A stretch of 64,000 bases of DNA from Brachybacterium phenoliresistens. GTDB lineage: Bacteria; Actinomycetota; Actinomycetes; Actinomycetales; Dermabacteraceae. Below the pieces are notes generated by a model. The model was not told the origin of the DNA and did not search any database. It was given only the letters and a program-made list of their open reading frames with translations. The position numbers and the translations under genes are program-made. The stretch spans positions 124,001 through 188,000 of the forward strand of contig NZ_KK069989.1 in assembly GCF_000576425.1 (NCBI RefSeq), read 5' to 3'. Within the stretch, counting starts at the first letter, position 1. Every line of letters starts with the position of its first letter. Below are positions 1 through 7,875 of this stretch, piece by piece.

Positions 1-685
1 CGGGACCGGAGATCTCGCGCTCCGCAGCGCGCAGGAGCATCTGGATGCTCGAGAGGCCCTGGGCGACGGTGTCGTGGATGTCGCGGGCCAGACGGGCACG
101 CTCGGCCAGAGCCCCCTGCTGGCGCTCGGTCTCGGCGAGCTGCTGCCGGGTCCGCGTGAGCTCCGCGACCAGCTCCTCGCGCTCGGCGGCTTCCCGCCTC
201 AGAGCTCTCGACGCGGCGCCGATGAGGAGCGCCACGGCGGCGGCGACCAGAGGGCCGACCACGCCGCCCACGCTGAAGCCGAGGTGGAGCCCGAGGGCGA
301 GGATCGCGAAGCCTGCGGTGACGACCACGGCCGCGACGCCGCCGCGGCCGGGGATGACGTGGAGATACAGGAAGAACAGAGGGAAGACCAGGTAGGCGCC
401 CTCGGGGCTGAGCCACACGAGCACGGCCCACAGGACCGTGAGGGCGGCAGCCCATGCGAGCACCGGAGCGCGAGGCGCCGAGCCGACGGCCCGCCCGGAT
501 CGGGCCGCGCGCGCCCCCAGGAGATAGACCGCGACGAACGCGGCGCCGACGGCCAGCATCGCCGGCGCGTCCGGGGACTGCGTGGCGAGGGCGCGGCCGG
601 CGGCGAAGGCCGTGAGTCCGATGAGGAGGACGTGCAGGCCGAGGCGGAGCCCGAGGAACACCGGAGCGAGGGTGGAATGCGGCAT
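1..685 (-). CDS. Sensor histidine kinase, NarL/LuxR-type (3' end outside window)
   Basis: Membrane sensor kinase that should phosphorylate a LuxR-type response regulator. Only the first 228 codons lie in the window, reading leftward from ATG at 685. Residues 1-140 are hydrophobic with several membrane segments, followed by an acidic/arginine-rich coiled linker (about 150-195). The HisKA_3 phosphoacceptor box ARDIHDTVAQGLSSIQMLL follows, with the phosphorylated His at residue 204. The ATPase domain and probably the partner regulator lie left of position 1. ATG 685 is in frame and gives a sensible membrane-spanning N terminus. The gene is divergent from the ABC exporter at 836, so that exporter may be a target; this is inference. 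Confidence 0.88.
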   Translation of the reverse strand, partial: MPHSTLAPVFLGLRLGLHVLLIGLTAFAAGRALATQSPDAPAMLAVGAAFVAVYLLGARAARSGRAVGSAPRAPVLAWAAALTVLWAVLVWLSPEGAYLVFPLFFLYLHVIPGRGGVAAVVVTAGFAILALGLHLGFSVGGVVGPLVAAAVALLIGAASRALRREAAEREELVAELTRTRQQLAETERQQGALAERARLARDIHDTVAQGLSSIQMLLRAAEREISGP

Positions 686-835
686 GGCCGGCTCAGCCTA
701 TGCCAGCCGCCCGCCCGCCCCATCCATCGAAAGTTCGATCGCCGGACCGCCGGTTCTGGCGATGCCGGGCCTCGCCCTCCGCCGCGAGAGTGGGGCAGGA
801 GCCGGCACAGAGTGCGTCGGCGGAAAGGCATCATC

Positions 836-1927
836 GTGTTCGTCGCCTGGAGAGAGCTGCGGTACGCCCGCGGCCGGTTCCTCCTCATCGGGGCCGTCGT
901 CGCCCTGATCACCCTGCTCGTCGGCTTCCTCTCGGGCCTCACCGGGGGCCTCGCCGCGCAGAACGTCTCCGCGGTCCTCCAGCTGCCCGGGGACCGGCTC
1001 GTGCTCCAGCAGCCCGGCACCGGTGAGCCCCGCTTCGCGACCTCCTCCCTCGGCGAGGACGTCGCGGCGGCGTGGGCCGAGGCGGACGGCGTGCGGTCCG
1101 TGACGCCCGTCGGGATCGTCCCGGCGCGGGCCTCGGCGGCAGGCTCCGACGACGCCTCCGGGGTGGCGCTGTTCGGACTCCCGCAGGACGCCTCGGGCAC
1201 GCCCTCCGGCTCGGTGCTCGCCCTCGCGCCCTCCCGCGACGACGAGGTCGGACTCTCCGCGGGGGCGGCCGAGGCCCTCGACGTCCGCACCGGCGACACG
1301 ATCACCGTCGCGGGGCACGACCTCACCGTCGTCGCGGCCGGGGAGGATCTCTGGTACAGCCACATGCCCGTGATCGCGATGACCCCCGCGGCATGGCGCG
1401 AGGCGAGCATGCGGCTCGGCGGCACGGGGGAGGCCACCGTCCTCGCCGTCACCGGCGATCCCGACTGGGAGGCGGTCGGGGCCGGCACCGGCACCGCCGC
1501 GAAGAGCCCGGCGTCCAGTCTGACCGCCCTCGAGGCGTTCCGGTCCGAGATCGGGTCGCTCGGGATGATGATCGCCATGCTCTTCGGCATCTCCGCCCTC
1601 GTCGTCGGCGCCTTCTTCACGGTCTGGACGATGCAGCGCGCCGGGGACGTCGCCGTGCTCAAGGCCATCGGCGCGAGCACCGGGTCCCTCGTGCGCGACT
1701 CCCTGGGCCAGGCGCTCCTCGTCCTCGCCGGCGGGATCGGCACGGGACTCCTCGCCGTCCTCGGACTGGGCACGCTGGCCGGCCGGGCGCTCCCGTTCGT
1801 CCTCAGCCCGCTGACCACCCTCGCCCCCGCCGCCGTGATGGCCGCGCTCGGGCTGTGCGGTGCGGCATCGGCCCTGCGCTCGATCACCCGCGCCGACCCG
1901 CTCACCGCCCTGGGGAGCACCCGATGA
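836..1927 (+). CDS. ABC transporter permease, FtsX/MacB-like
   Basis: Integral membrane subunit of a two-gene ABC system (363 aa). The first membrane helix is at about residues 15-35, followed by a roughly 200-residue extracytoplasmic domain. Three C-terminal helices at about 242-264, 294-321 and 328-343 form the FtsX core. This 1+3 helix topology is typical of MacB/DevC-type permeases acting on lipophilic or envelope substrates. GTG 836 was chosen because a GGAAAGG-like site lies just upstream and the first helix begins right after a basic stretch; the frame is open further upstream but that sequence is not protein-like. Its stop overlaps the ATPase start (ATGA at 1924-1927), implying translational coupling. 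The substrate is unknown. Confidence 0.88.
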   Translation: MFVAWRELRYARGRFLLIGAVVALITLLVGFLSGLTGGLAAQNVSAVLQLPGDRLVLQQPGTGEPRFATSSLGEDVAAAWAEADGVRSVTPVGIVPARASAAGSDDASGVALFGLPQDASGTPSGSVLALAPSRDDEVGLSAGAAEALDVRTGDTITVAGHDLTVVAAGEDLWYSHMPVIAMTPAAWREASMRLGGTGEATVLAVTGDPDWEAVGAGTGTAAKSPASSLTALEAFRSEIGSLGMMIAMLFGISALVVGAFFTVWTMQRAGDVAVLKAIGASTGSLVRDSLGQALLVLAGGIGTGLLAVLGLGTLAGRALPFVLSPLTTLAPAAVMAALGLCGAASALRSITRADPLTALGSTR

Positions 1928-2622
1928 TCGCTCTGCAGGACGTCACCCTGACCTTCCCCGACGGCGCCGGGCGCATCACCGCCGTGGACCGTGCCAGCCT
2001 GCGCGGCGAGAACGGCGTCGTCACCGGCATCACCGGCCCGTCCGGGTCGGGGAAGTCCAGCATCCTCGCCGTCGCCGCCACGCTGATCCGCCCGGACTCC
2101 GGCCGCGTCCTCCTCGGCGACGGGCCGTCCGCGATCGACGCGGCGCAGCTCTCGGCCCGCGATGCGACGGCGCTGCGGCGCGAGCGCATCGGCATCGTCT
2201 TCCAGCAGTCCCATCTGCTCCCGGCGCTCACCGCCCGAGAGCAGCTGCAGGTGATGGGCCGTCTCGGAGGCCGGCGCGGCGCGAGCCGGCGCGCGCGCAT
2301 CGACGCCCGCGTCGAGGAGCTCCTGCACGCGGTCGGGCTCTCCGAGCATGCCGGCAGGCGGCCCCACCAGCTCTCCGGCGGGCAGCGCCAGAGGGTCGCG
2401 ATCGCGCGGGCCCTCGTCCACGAGCCCGACGTGCTCCTGGTCGACGAACCGACCAGCGCCCTGGATCAGGAGCGCGGGGCCGAGATCATGCGGCTGATCG
2501 CCCGCCTCACCCGGGAGCGGGGCACGGCCACCCTGCTGGTGACCCATGACCTCGTGCACCGCGAGTCCCTGGACGAGCTCGTGCACGTGGTGGACGGCCG
2601 CGCCGCCGTGCCGGTCAGTTGA
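1924..2622 (+). CDS. ABC transporter ATP-binding protein (LolD/MacB type)
   Basis: Cytoplasmic ATPase (232 aa) partnering the permease it overlaps by 4 nt. It has Walker A GPSGSGKSS (about residues 38-46), Q-loop FQQSHLLP, signature LSGGQRQR (from about 150), Walker B VLLVDEP (about 169-175) and an H-loop histidine in VTHD. The length and the RRERIG...FQQ region match the MacB/LolD/FtsE subgroup rather than importers. The C terminus overlaps the convergent arr gene by 8 nt. Substrate unknown. Confidence 0.93.
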   Translation: MIALQDVTLTFPDGAGRITAVDRASLRGENGVVTGITGPSGSGKSSILAVAATLIRPDSGRVLLGDGPSAIDAAQLSARDATALRRERIGIVFQQSHLLPALTAREQLQVMGRLGGRRGASRRARIDARVEELLHAVGLSEHAGRRPHQLSGGQRQRVAIARALVHEPDVLLVDEPTSALDQERGAEIMRLIARLTRERGTATLLVTHDLVHRESLDELVHVVDGRAAVPVS

Positions 2623-3040
2623 TGATCTCGGCGGCGCTCTCGCGCATCTGCGCGATCCGCGCCCGCCATGTCTCCAGGGCCTGCGGGGTCTGACGCGTCC
2701 AGTCCGTGATCTCCTCGAGGACGAGCATCGGCGAGCTCGTCCGGAAGGACCGGGTGGGGTTGCCCGGGAACTTCTTGTCGGTGACGTTCGGATCATCCTC
2801 GAAGGGCCCGGTCGGCTCCACCCGGTACACGTGGGGCTGCGCGCCCTCGGGGCCGAGCATCGCCGCGATCTCCGCCGCCAGCCCGGCGCCGTCGCGCAGC
2901 GCGGTGAAGTAGACGTGATGCATGATCACCTCCGGCCGATAGTTCGAGGCGTGCCCGGGCGTGAGGCGGTCGCCGGGCGCGAGCTGCGCGCGCGTGCCGT
3001 GGAAGAAGGGGCCGGACTCGAGCGGCGACGGATCGGTCAT
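2615..3040 (-). CDS. arr: NAD+--rifampin ADP-ribosyltransferase (Arr)
   Basis: Inactivates rifamycins by ADP-ribosylating the C-23 hydroxyl using NAD+. The 141-residue length equals the family norm. Diagnostic blocks are present: FFHGTRAQL with the NAD-binding His near residue 14, HHVYFTA (about 41-47), and the highly conserved segment from VEPTGPFEDDPN through KKFPGNPTRSFR, which contains the catalytic-pocket Asp. The ATG at 3040 overlaps a TGA (3037-3039) in the frame one base back from the upstream esterase, as if the two genes were once coupled by ATGA. No mobile element is near, so this looks like an intrinsic chromosomal arr of the mycobacterial/actinobacterial kind. Confidence 0.95.
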   Translation of the reverse strand: MTDPSPLESGPFFHGTRAQLAPGDRLTPGHASNYRPEVIMHHVYFTALRDGAGLAAEIAAMLGPEGAQPHVYRVEPTGPFEDDPNVTDKKFPGNPTRSFRTSSPMLVLEEITDWTRQTPQALETWRARIAQMRESAAEIIN

Positions 3041-3971
3041 GCCCCCACTCTCGCAGGATCGGCCCCTCGCGCCCGCCTCCCGTCCCGTCGAGGAGGCCGT
3101 GCATCCTCATCCAGCTCACGAAGGAGGCGAACCAGTCGGTGCTGGTGGTCTCCTTCGGATACATGCCGAACCCGTGCCCGCCCCGCTCGTAGAAGTGGAG
3201 CTCGACGGGCCGCCCGGCATCGCGCCAGCTCTCGACGAGAGGGAACCCGCGCGCGTCCATCAGGCCGTCGTCCGCGGCCAGGGCGATGAACAGCGGCGGC
3301 GCGTCCGCGGGGACCTCGAACGCGGTGAGAGGGCCGTAGATGTCGCCGAGGAAGGCCGGTCTCGCCTCCTCGCCGACGAGGGCGGTGGCGACCGTGAGCA
3401 TGGCGCCGGCGGAGAACCCGACCATGCCGACGCGCTCGGGATCGACCGCCCACTCCGACGCGCGGCGGCGCACGAGGGCGAACGCCGCGCGGGCGTCGGC
3501 GACCTGCAGGTCCAGGGCGCCCAGCGCGGCCTCCGGATCGTGCCGGTGCGAGGGGATGGGTCCTGCCAGCATCTCCCGGATCGCCGCGGCGAAGCCGTCG
3601 AGATCCTCCGGGGTGGGCCGCAGGCGGTACTTCAGCACGAAGGCGGCGACGCCGCGGTCCGCGAGCGCACGCGCCACGTTCCAGCCCTCGTTCTCCATGG
3701 ACAGGGACAGGAACCCACCGCCCGGGGCCACGATCACGGCGGTCCCCGTGGCCGCCACCGGGTCGGGAAGGAAGGGCGTGAGCGTGGCGGTGCTGACGTT
3801 GCGCGCGAACACGCTGCCGTACTCGCGGTGCCAGGCCTCCGGTGCCGAGACGTCCGGCGGCAGCCCCGTGCCGAGCTCGATCGCCTCGGGCTGGGCGGGG
3901 GTCTCGATCGGGGTCATCCCATGCGGCGCGGGCGCCGCAGGGGCGTCGCCGGTGGCCGAGGTCGTGGTCAT
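2793..3971 (-). CDS. Alpha/beta hydrolase (BD-FAE/acetyl-esterase-like), 3' end apparently frameshifted into arr
   Basis: Serine esterase of the carbohydrate-esterase/lipase group. It shows an oxyanion glycine run VAPGGGF, the nucleophile elbow GFSAGA (Ser near residue 186), an acid residue in AADDGLMD (near 230) and the His in RGGHGFG (near 263). The family usually ends soon after a WMRMHGLL-like helix, reached near position 3095. From there the frame runs a further 100 or so codons into arr as arginine-rich, shadow-like sequence with no family character. A one-base backward shift near 3060-3095 would end the protein at TGA 3037-3039, overlapping the arr ATG. ATG 3971 follows GAAGGAG at ideal spacing. 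A TAGGCT -10-like hexamer lies at 4026-4031 on the same strand. Confidence 0.8.
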   Translation of the reverse strand: MTTTSATGDAPAAPAPHGMTPIETPAQPEAIELGTGLPPDVSAPEAWHREYGSVFARNVSTATLTPFLPDPVAATGTAVIVAPGGGFLSLSMENEGWNVARALADRGVAAFVLKYRLRPTPEDLDGFAAAIREMLAGPIPSHRHDPEAALGALDLQVADARAAFALVRRRASEWAVDPERVGMVGFSAGAMLTVATALVGEEARPAFLGDIYGPLTAFEVPADAPPLFIALAADDGLMDARGFPLVESWRDAGRPVELHFYERGGHGFGMYPKETTSTDWFASFVSWMRMHGLLDGTGGGREGPILREWGHDRSVAARVRPLLPRHARAARARRPPHARARLELSAGGDHASRLLHRAARRRRAGGGDRGDARPRGRAAPRVPGGADRALRG

Positions 3972-4143
3972 GAGCTCTCCTTCGGGCTCTGCGCCGAGGA
4001 AGCGCGATCTCCGCGCTCCGCGGCGAGCCTAGTGCGGTGACGAAAGCCCAGGGAAGCGGTTTCGGAGAGTTTCGAGATCGGCGGCTGCGCCCGGAGGATC
4101 CGCGGCGCTGCGTCAGGAGGGGCGGCCCGCGCGGGCCGGATGC

Positions 4144-4722
4144 CTATTCGGCCGTGTGCTCCGCGGCATCGACCGCGTCGTTGAGGTCGAAGGAGGTCGC
4201 CCCGTCGATCGCCTCCCGGATGATGTCCGCGTGCCCGACGTGCCGGGCGACCTCCGTACACAGGTGCAACCACATCCACCGCGCATCGATGTGGAAGTCC
4301 GGAGGGGCCCACGGTGCGTCCGGGAGGGGGATCTCCCGGTCGAGGGGGACGTCCCGGACGGTCGGATCCCGGATGAGGGCGATCCCCCGGTCGTACACGG
4401 CGAGGAGCTCGTCCCGCGACAGGTCCGGGGTCTCCGCCCCGCCGAAGATCCCGTCGAGCCCGATCCGCTCGTTGAGCTCCGCGTACTGGGACAGCTCGAA
4501 CGTGCGGGGCGCCATGGCCACGCTGGACAGGCTCGCATGGACGACCTGGGCGACATGGGCGAGCAGGCCGGCGAGCGAGAGCCCGCTCGCGGTCGGTGCG
4601 GCACGGACCTGATCATCGGTGAGTCCGTGCACGGTCGTGCGCAGCTGCGCGCACTGCTGGTCGAGGAACGACGCGAGCTCCGCAGGCTCGTTCCCGTGGG
4701 TGGACGGTGCGAAGAACGGCAT
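4144..4722 (-). CDS. DinB/DUF664 family protein (metal-binding four-helix bundle)
   Basis: 192-residue DinB-like protein. The family folds as a four-helix bundle with a three-His metal site; bacillithiol or mycothiol S-transferase activity is known only for some members. Visible signature: a helix with LLAHVAQVVHASL, the histidines in WLHLCTEVARHVGHAD near the C terminus, and an acidic tail. The start MPFFAPS at 4722 was chosen because GGGGAGG precedes it; the frame is open further upstream but that part is arginine-rich and lacks family character. The gene is isolated, convergent with the esterase side and divergent from the phosphotransferase at 4932. Confidence 0.82.
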   Translation of the reverse strand: MPFFAPSTHGNEPAELASFLDQQCAQLRTTVHGLTDDQVRAAPTASGLSLAGLLAHVAQVVHASLSSVAMAPRTFELSQYAELNERIGLDGIFGGAETPDLSRDELLAVYDRGIALIRDPTVRDVPLDREIPLPDAPWAPPDFHIDARWMWLHLCTEVARHVGHADIIREAIDGATSFDLNDAVDAAEHTAE

Positions 4723-4931
4723 GACGGCCTCCCCGTGGCCCGGTCGGGCGCCCCGGCGGCGGGTCCGCCGAGGGACACGACCAGTGTCCCGCGCTGACGG
4801 CGATGAGGGAACCGAGGGCGCCGGGAGGTCCCACGGCACGGCCCTCCGCCCGTCCCGATGCGCCCGGCCCGGCCCGCGGCAGGACGGAAATCCGCTTCCG
4901 CGCCCCCGGCCGCCGATGCCACAGTGTCCCC

Positions 4932-5897
4932 ATGGCGCATGAGGGAACCGTGGACATCGAGGCGCATGAGGGAATCGTGGACATCGAGCCGTGGCTCTCC
5001 GAGTGGTGCCGGCGCGAGCTCGGGGCGAGGCCGGTCGAGCAGCTGCTGGCGGCCTCCGTGATGTCCGACGTGCGAGCGCTCCGGCTCGAGGACGGGCGGG
5101 AGGTGGTGGTCAAGGCACGGCCCGACCCCACCGGTCGCGTGGACACGTGCCTGGCCGTCCAGCGGGCCGTCGCGGAGGCCGGCCTGCCGTGCGCGCGGCC
5201 GCTCACCGAGGGACGCCGGGCGGGGGAGCTGACCGTGCACGCCGAGGAATGGCGGCCGGGCGGGGAGATCGATCGCGGCACTGACGCCGTCGCGGCCGAG
5301 CGGTCCGCACGGCTGTACGCCGCCGTCACCGCGGTGACCTCCCGGCTCCGTGACCCCGCGCCGATGCCCGCCCCGGAGTGGGTGCGCTGGGACCACGACG
5401 GGCCGGGGCACTGGCCGCCCAACCCTCGCCACGACCAGCGCCCCGGCGCGGCCTCGCTGCGCGGGGACCTGGTCGCTGTCGCCGCCCGCACCCGCAGGCG
5501 GCTGCGGGCCGCCGCGTCCCTGCCGCATGTGCTGGGCCATGCGGACTGGGAGGCGCAGAACCTGCGCTGGGCCGGGAGCACCCCCTTCCTCGTGCACGAC
5601 TGGGACAGCACGGCCTGGCTCCCGGAGGCCGCCCTGGTCGGCGCCGCCTCCGGGGCGTTCGCCAGCGCCGAGACCCCGACCCTCGCCCCGCTGGAGAGCT
5701 CCGCGGCGTTCCTCGAGGCCTACCAGGACGCGCGCGGCGCCGCGTTCACGCGGGAGGAGGCGGAGGCGGCATGGGCCGCGAGCCTGTGGCCCGCCCTGCA
5801 CAACGCCCGCGGCGAGATCCTCTGGGGCCGGCCGCCGCAGGCGCTGACGGCCGTGCTCGAGCAGGCCGATGCCCGCCTGGAGCGCGCCGCGGCCTGA
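4932..5897 (+). CDS. Phosphotransferase family protein (APH/choline-kinase fold)
   Basis: 321-residue small-molecule kinase of the aminoglycoside-phosphotransferase fold. The catalytic loop is seen in LGHADWEAQN and the metal-binding Asp in VHDWDS. The substrate cannot be told from sequence, and an antibiotic-resistance role should not be assumed. The first 20 residues contain a nearly perfect nonapeptide duplication (AHEGTVDIE then AHEGIVDIE) from an in-frame 27-bp DNA duplication at 4935-4961 and 4962-4988 that differs at one base. The family domain begins at about residue 20, so the extra copy is probably tolerated. No clear Shine-Dalgarno; a CACAGT hexamer 6 nt before the ATG may be a degenerate -10. 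Confidence 0.82.
   Translation: MAHEGTVDIEAHEGIVDIEPWLSEWCRRELGARPVEQLLAASVMSDVRALRLEDGREVVVKARPDPTGRVDTCLAVQRAVAEAGLPCARPLTEGRRAGELTVHAEEWRPGGEIDRGTDAVAAERSARLYAAVTAVTSRLRDPAPMPAPEWVRWDHDGPGHWPPNPRHDQRPGAASLRGDLVAVAARTRRRLRAAASLPHVLGHADWEAQNLRWAGSTPFLVHDWDSTAWLPEAALVGAASGAFASAETPTLAPLESSAAFLEAYQDARGAAFTREEAEAAWAASLWPALHNARGEILWGRPPQALTAVLEQADARLERAAA
4935..4988 (+). repeat. 27-bp in-frame tandem duplication
   Basis: Two adjacent 27-bp units, 4935-4961 and 4962-4988, identical except for one C/T change that turns Thr into Ile. They encode two copies of a nonapeptide (AHEG-T/I-VDIE) directly after the start codon of the phosphotransferase. Confidence 0.95.
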
Positions 5898-5915
5898 GGA
5901 CCGACGGGGCGCGGG

Positions 5916-6347
5916 CTACTTGAGCTGTCCGCGCACCTCGCCGCCGGGGTAGGTGGGCGTATGGACGTTGACGTACCAGCCGCGCGGATCCTCCTGGATC
6001 CCGGCGAGGATCGCCGGGTCGTCGACCGTCGTGCAGCCCTCGACGTCGAAGGATGTCGCATCCGGCACGGAGAGCGGGATCCGGACGGGGCCGGCGACGC
6101 CCCGCGCGCCGACGTGCACGTGCGCGGCCACCGCGCCGGCGGTGAGCCCCGTGACCTCGAGCGTGTAGCAGAACCGGTCGCCGTCGATGGTGTAGTGGAA
6201 CCTGCCGTGGCCTCCGCCCTCGGCTCCGGTCGTCTCCTGCCCGTTGTTCACGGGGATCGCCGGGGCGGCGCTCGCGGCGCCGGCACCGCCGACGATCGCG
6301 CAGAACGAGAGGGCCGCGGCCGCGGCGATGCGGGCGATGGTGTTCAT
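5916..6347 (-). CDS. Secreted CHRD domain protein
   Basis: 143-residue exported protein of unknown function. A classical Sec signal peptide (MNTIARIAAAAALSF... ending near ASA-AP at about residue 28) precedes a single CHRD domain. The domain is recognisable from VTGLTAGAVAAHVHVG, the central SVPDATSF and the C-terminal VNVHTPTYPGGEVRGQL. CHRD domains occur in chordin and in bacterial surface proteins; no catalytic residues are known. Two cysteines (in FCYTLE and VEGCTT) could form a disulfide outside the cell. The gene is divergent from the lipase at 6502 and convergent with the phosphotransferase, 18 bp from its stop. Confidence 0.88.
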   Translation of the reverse strand: MNTIARIAAAAALSFCAIVGGAGAASAAPAIPVNNGQETTGAEGGGHGRFHYTIDGDRFCYTLEVTGLTAGAVAAHVHVGARGVAGPVRIPLSVPDATSFDVEGCTTVDDPAILAGIQEDPRGWYVNVHTPTYPGGEVRGQLK

Positions 6348-6501
6348 GAGCTGCTCACTTCCTCGTGACGGGCGCCCGCGACGCGGGCCTCACCGAGGAC
6401 ACGAGGCAGCCCTCCGGAGGGTTCATCGGCCGCCCTGACGCGGATGCTAGGTTGCGGACCAGCGCATCTCTCCGTCCGCCGTCGCACGAAGGAGCCCTGG
6501 C

Positions 6502-7434
6502 ATGGCACTGATCGAACTGGACCTCCCCTCGAGCAACGGGCGGGACACGATCAGCGCCTGGATGTACGAGCCGGTCGTCCCGGCGCGGGCGGTCGTCCAC
6601 CTCGTCCACGGGCTCGGCGAGCATTCGCGGCGCTACCTCCGTCTCATCGCGCGCCTGCTGGACGAGGGCTTCGTCGTCGTGGCGGACGACCATGCCGGCC
6701 ACGGGCGCACCGCCATGACCTCCGGCATCTGGGCCGACGCGGGCGAGGACGCGGACCGCGTCGTCGTCGCCGACGAGCAGACGCTGCGGGCCCGGGCGGC
6801 GGAGCGCCACCCCGACCTGCCGTACGTCGTCTTCGGCCACTCCTGGGGGTCGATGATCGCGCGGGCGCTCGCCGCCGAGTCCAGCGAGGCGATCGACGGT
6901 CTCGTGCTGGGCGGGATCGCCGCCGGGATGGACGGCCTCGAGCAGCGGTTGGACCGCGCGGCCCTGGCCGCCCTGCCCGACCCGGAGGCCCCGGCGCCCG
7001 AGGCCCTCGTCCAGCAGATGTTCGCGGGGTTCACCGAGCGCTACGGCCCCGATGCCGGTCCCACCGACTGGGTCGCGCGCAGCGCGGACGTGGTCCGCGA
7101 TCATGCCGCCGACCCGCTGAACAACTTCGGCGCCCCGATGAGCGTGCGCTTCCTGCGGGGCTTCGTGGCCCTGTACGACGCCGCCAACGGCCCCGGCTTC
7201 TACGACGGTCTCCCCTCGGACCTGCCGGTGCTCATCCTCGCCGGCAGCGAGGACCCCGTGACCGGCTACGGCGAGGGCGCCTACCACGTCGCCAACAGGC
7301 TCATCGCGACGGGGCATGCCGACGTCCGCACCCGGGTGTGGGCAGGATTCCGCCACGAGGTGCACAACGAGCCGGAGATCCGCGACGAGGTCGCCGCGGA
7401 GATCATCGCCTTCGTCGAGCGCGTCATCGGCTGA
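6502..7434 (+). CDS. Alpha/beta hydrolase, monoacylglycerol-lipase-like
   Basis: 310-residue soluble serine hydrolase of the lysophospholipase/monoacylglycerol lipase group (Hydrolase_4). HGLGEHSRRY carries the oxyanion region. GHSWGS holds the nucleophile Ser (near residue 115), GSEDPVTGY the acid, and FRHEVHNE the catalytic His with the typical HExxxE context. There is no signal peptide, so it acts in the cytosol. ATG 6502 follows GAAGGAG. A TAGGTT -10-like hexamer at 6448-6453 implies a leader of about 40 nt. Likely substrate: monoacylglycerols or related esters (inference from family). Confidence 0.9.
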   Translation: MALIELDLPSSNGRDTISAWMYEPVVPARAVVHLVHGLGEHSRRYLRLIARLLDEGFVVVADDHAGHGRTAMTSGIWADAGEDADRVVVADEQTLRARAAERHPDLPYVVFGHSWGSMIARALAAESSEAIDGLVLGGIAAGMDGLEQRLDRAALAALPDPEAPAPEALVQQMFAGFTERYGPDAGPTDWVARSADVVRDHAADPLNNFGAPMSVRFLRGFVALYDAANGPGFYDGLPSDLPVLILAGSEDPVTGYGEGAYHVANRLIATGHADVRTRVWAGFRHEVHNEPEIRDEVAAEIIAFVERVIG

Positions 7435-7527
7435 CGCCCCGTTCCCCCGGGCGCGGGAGCGCCACGCGATGTGCCGCTCGGCCCCCGCGACGTCCGGCCG
7501 CCGTTCCCCGGGCCGGTCGTCGCCGGC

Positions 7528-7791
7528 TCAGAAGCGCGCGGACCGCCCGCCCAGCAGGCGCTCCGCAGGGATGGAGCCGTCCTGCCAGGGCAGCAGGATC
7601 CACGCCACCAGGTAGGCGCCGACCCCGAGCACCGGGAGCAGGAAGGAGGCGAGCAGCAGCGCGCGGACCAGCCACACGTTCAAGCCCAGCTTCTCGGAGA
7701 TGCCCCCGCCGATGCCGCCGAGGAGACGTCGGGGACCGCGCCGGAAGCCGAGGCCGTGCAGGGTGTCGAAGATGCGTGTCATGGCCTCCAC
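7528..7791 (-). CDS. PspC domain membrane protein
   Basis: 87-residue small membrane protein of the PspC family. The N-terminal half carries the domain's glycine-rich segment GGIGGGISEKLGLNVWLVR, followed by a hydrophobic helix pair ending in WILLP, the usual PspC signature. In actinobacteria such domains occur alone or fused to sensor kinases and are linked to envelope stress. GTG 7791 has GGGAG 6 nt upstream. ATG 7782 is the alternative start but its GGAGG is only 2 nt away. Confidence 0.85.
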   Translation of the reverse strand: MEAMTRIFDTLHGLGFRRGPRRLLGGIGGGISEKLGLNVWLVRALLLASFLLPVLGVGAYLVAWILLPWQDGSIPAERLLGGRSARF

Positions 7792-7875
7792 GCTATGCTC
7801 CCGGCGCCCGCACCGCAGCGGGGCAGACCCGACGTCCCGGGGGAGGAGAACCGTAAGCGCCTCCCGGCGGCACCC

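Noticed and set aside
199-2796. A leftward frame of about 865 codons opposite the ABC exporter
   Set aside because: Low-character composition and complete overlap with the FtsX/ATPase pair, which carry clear motifs.
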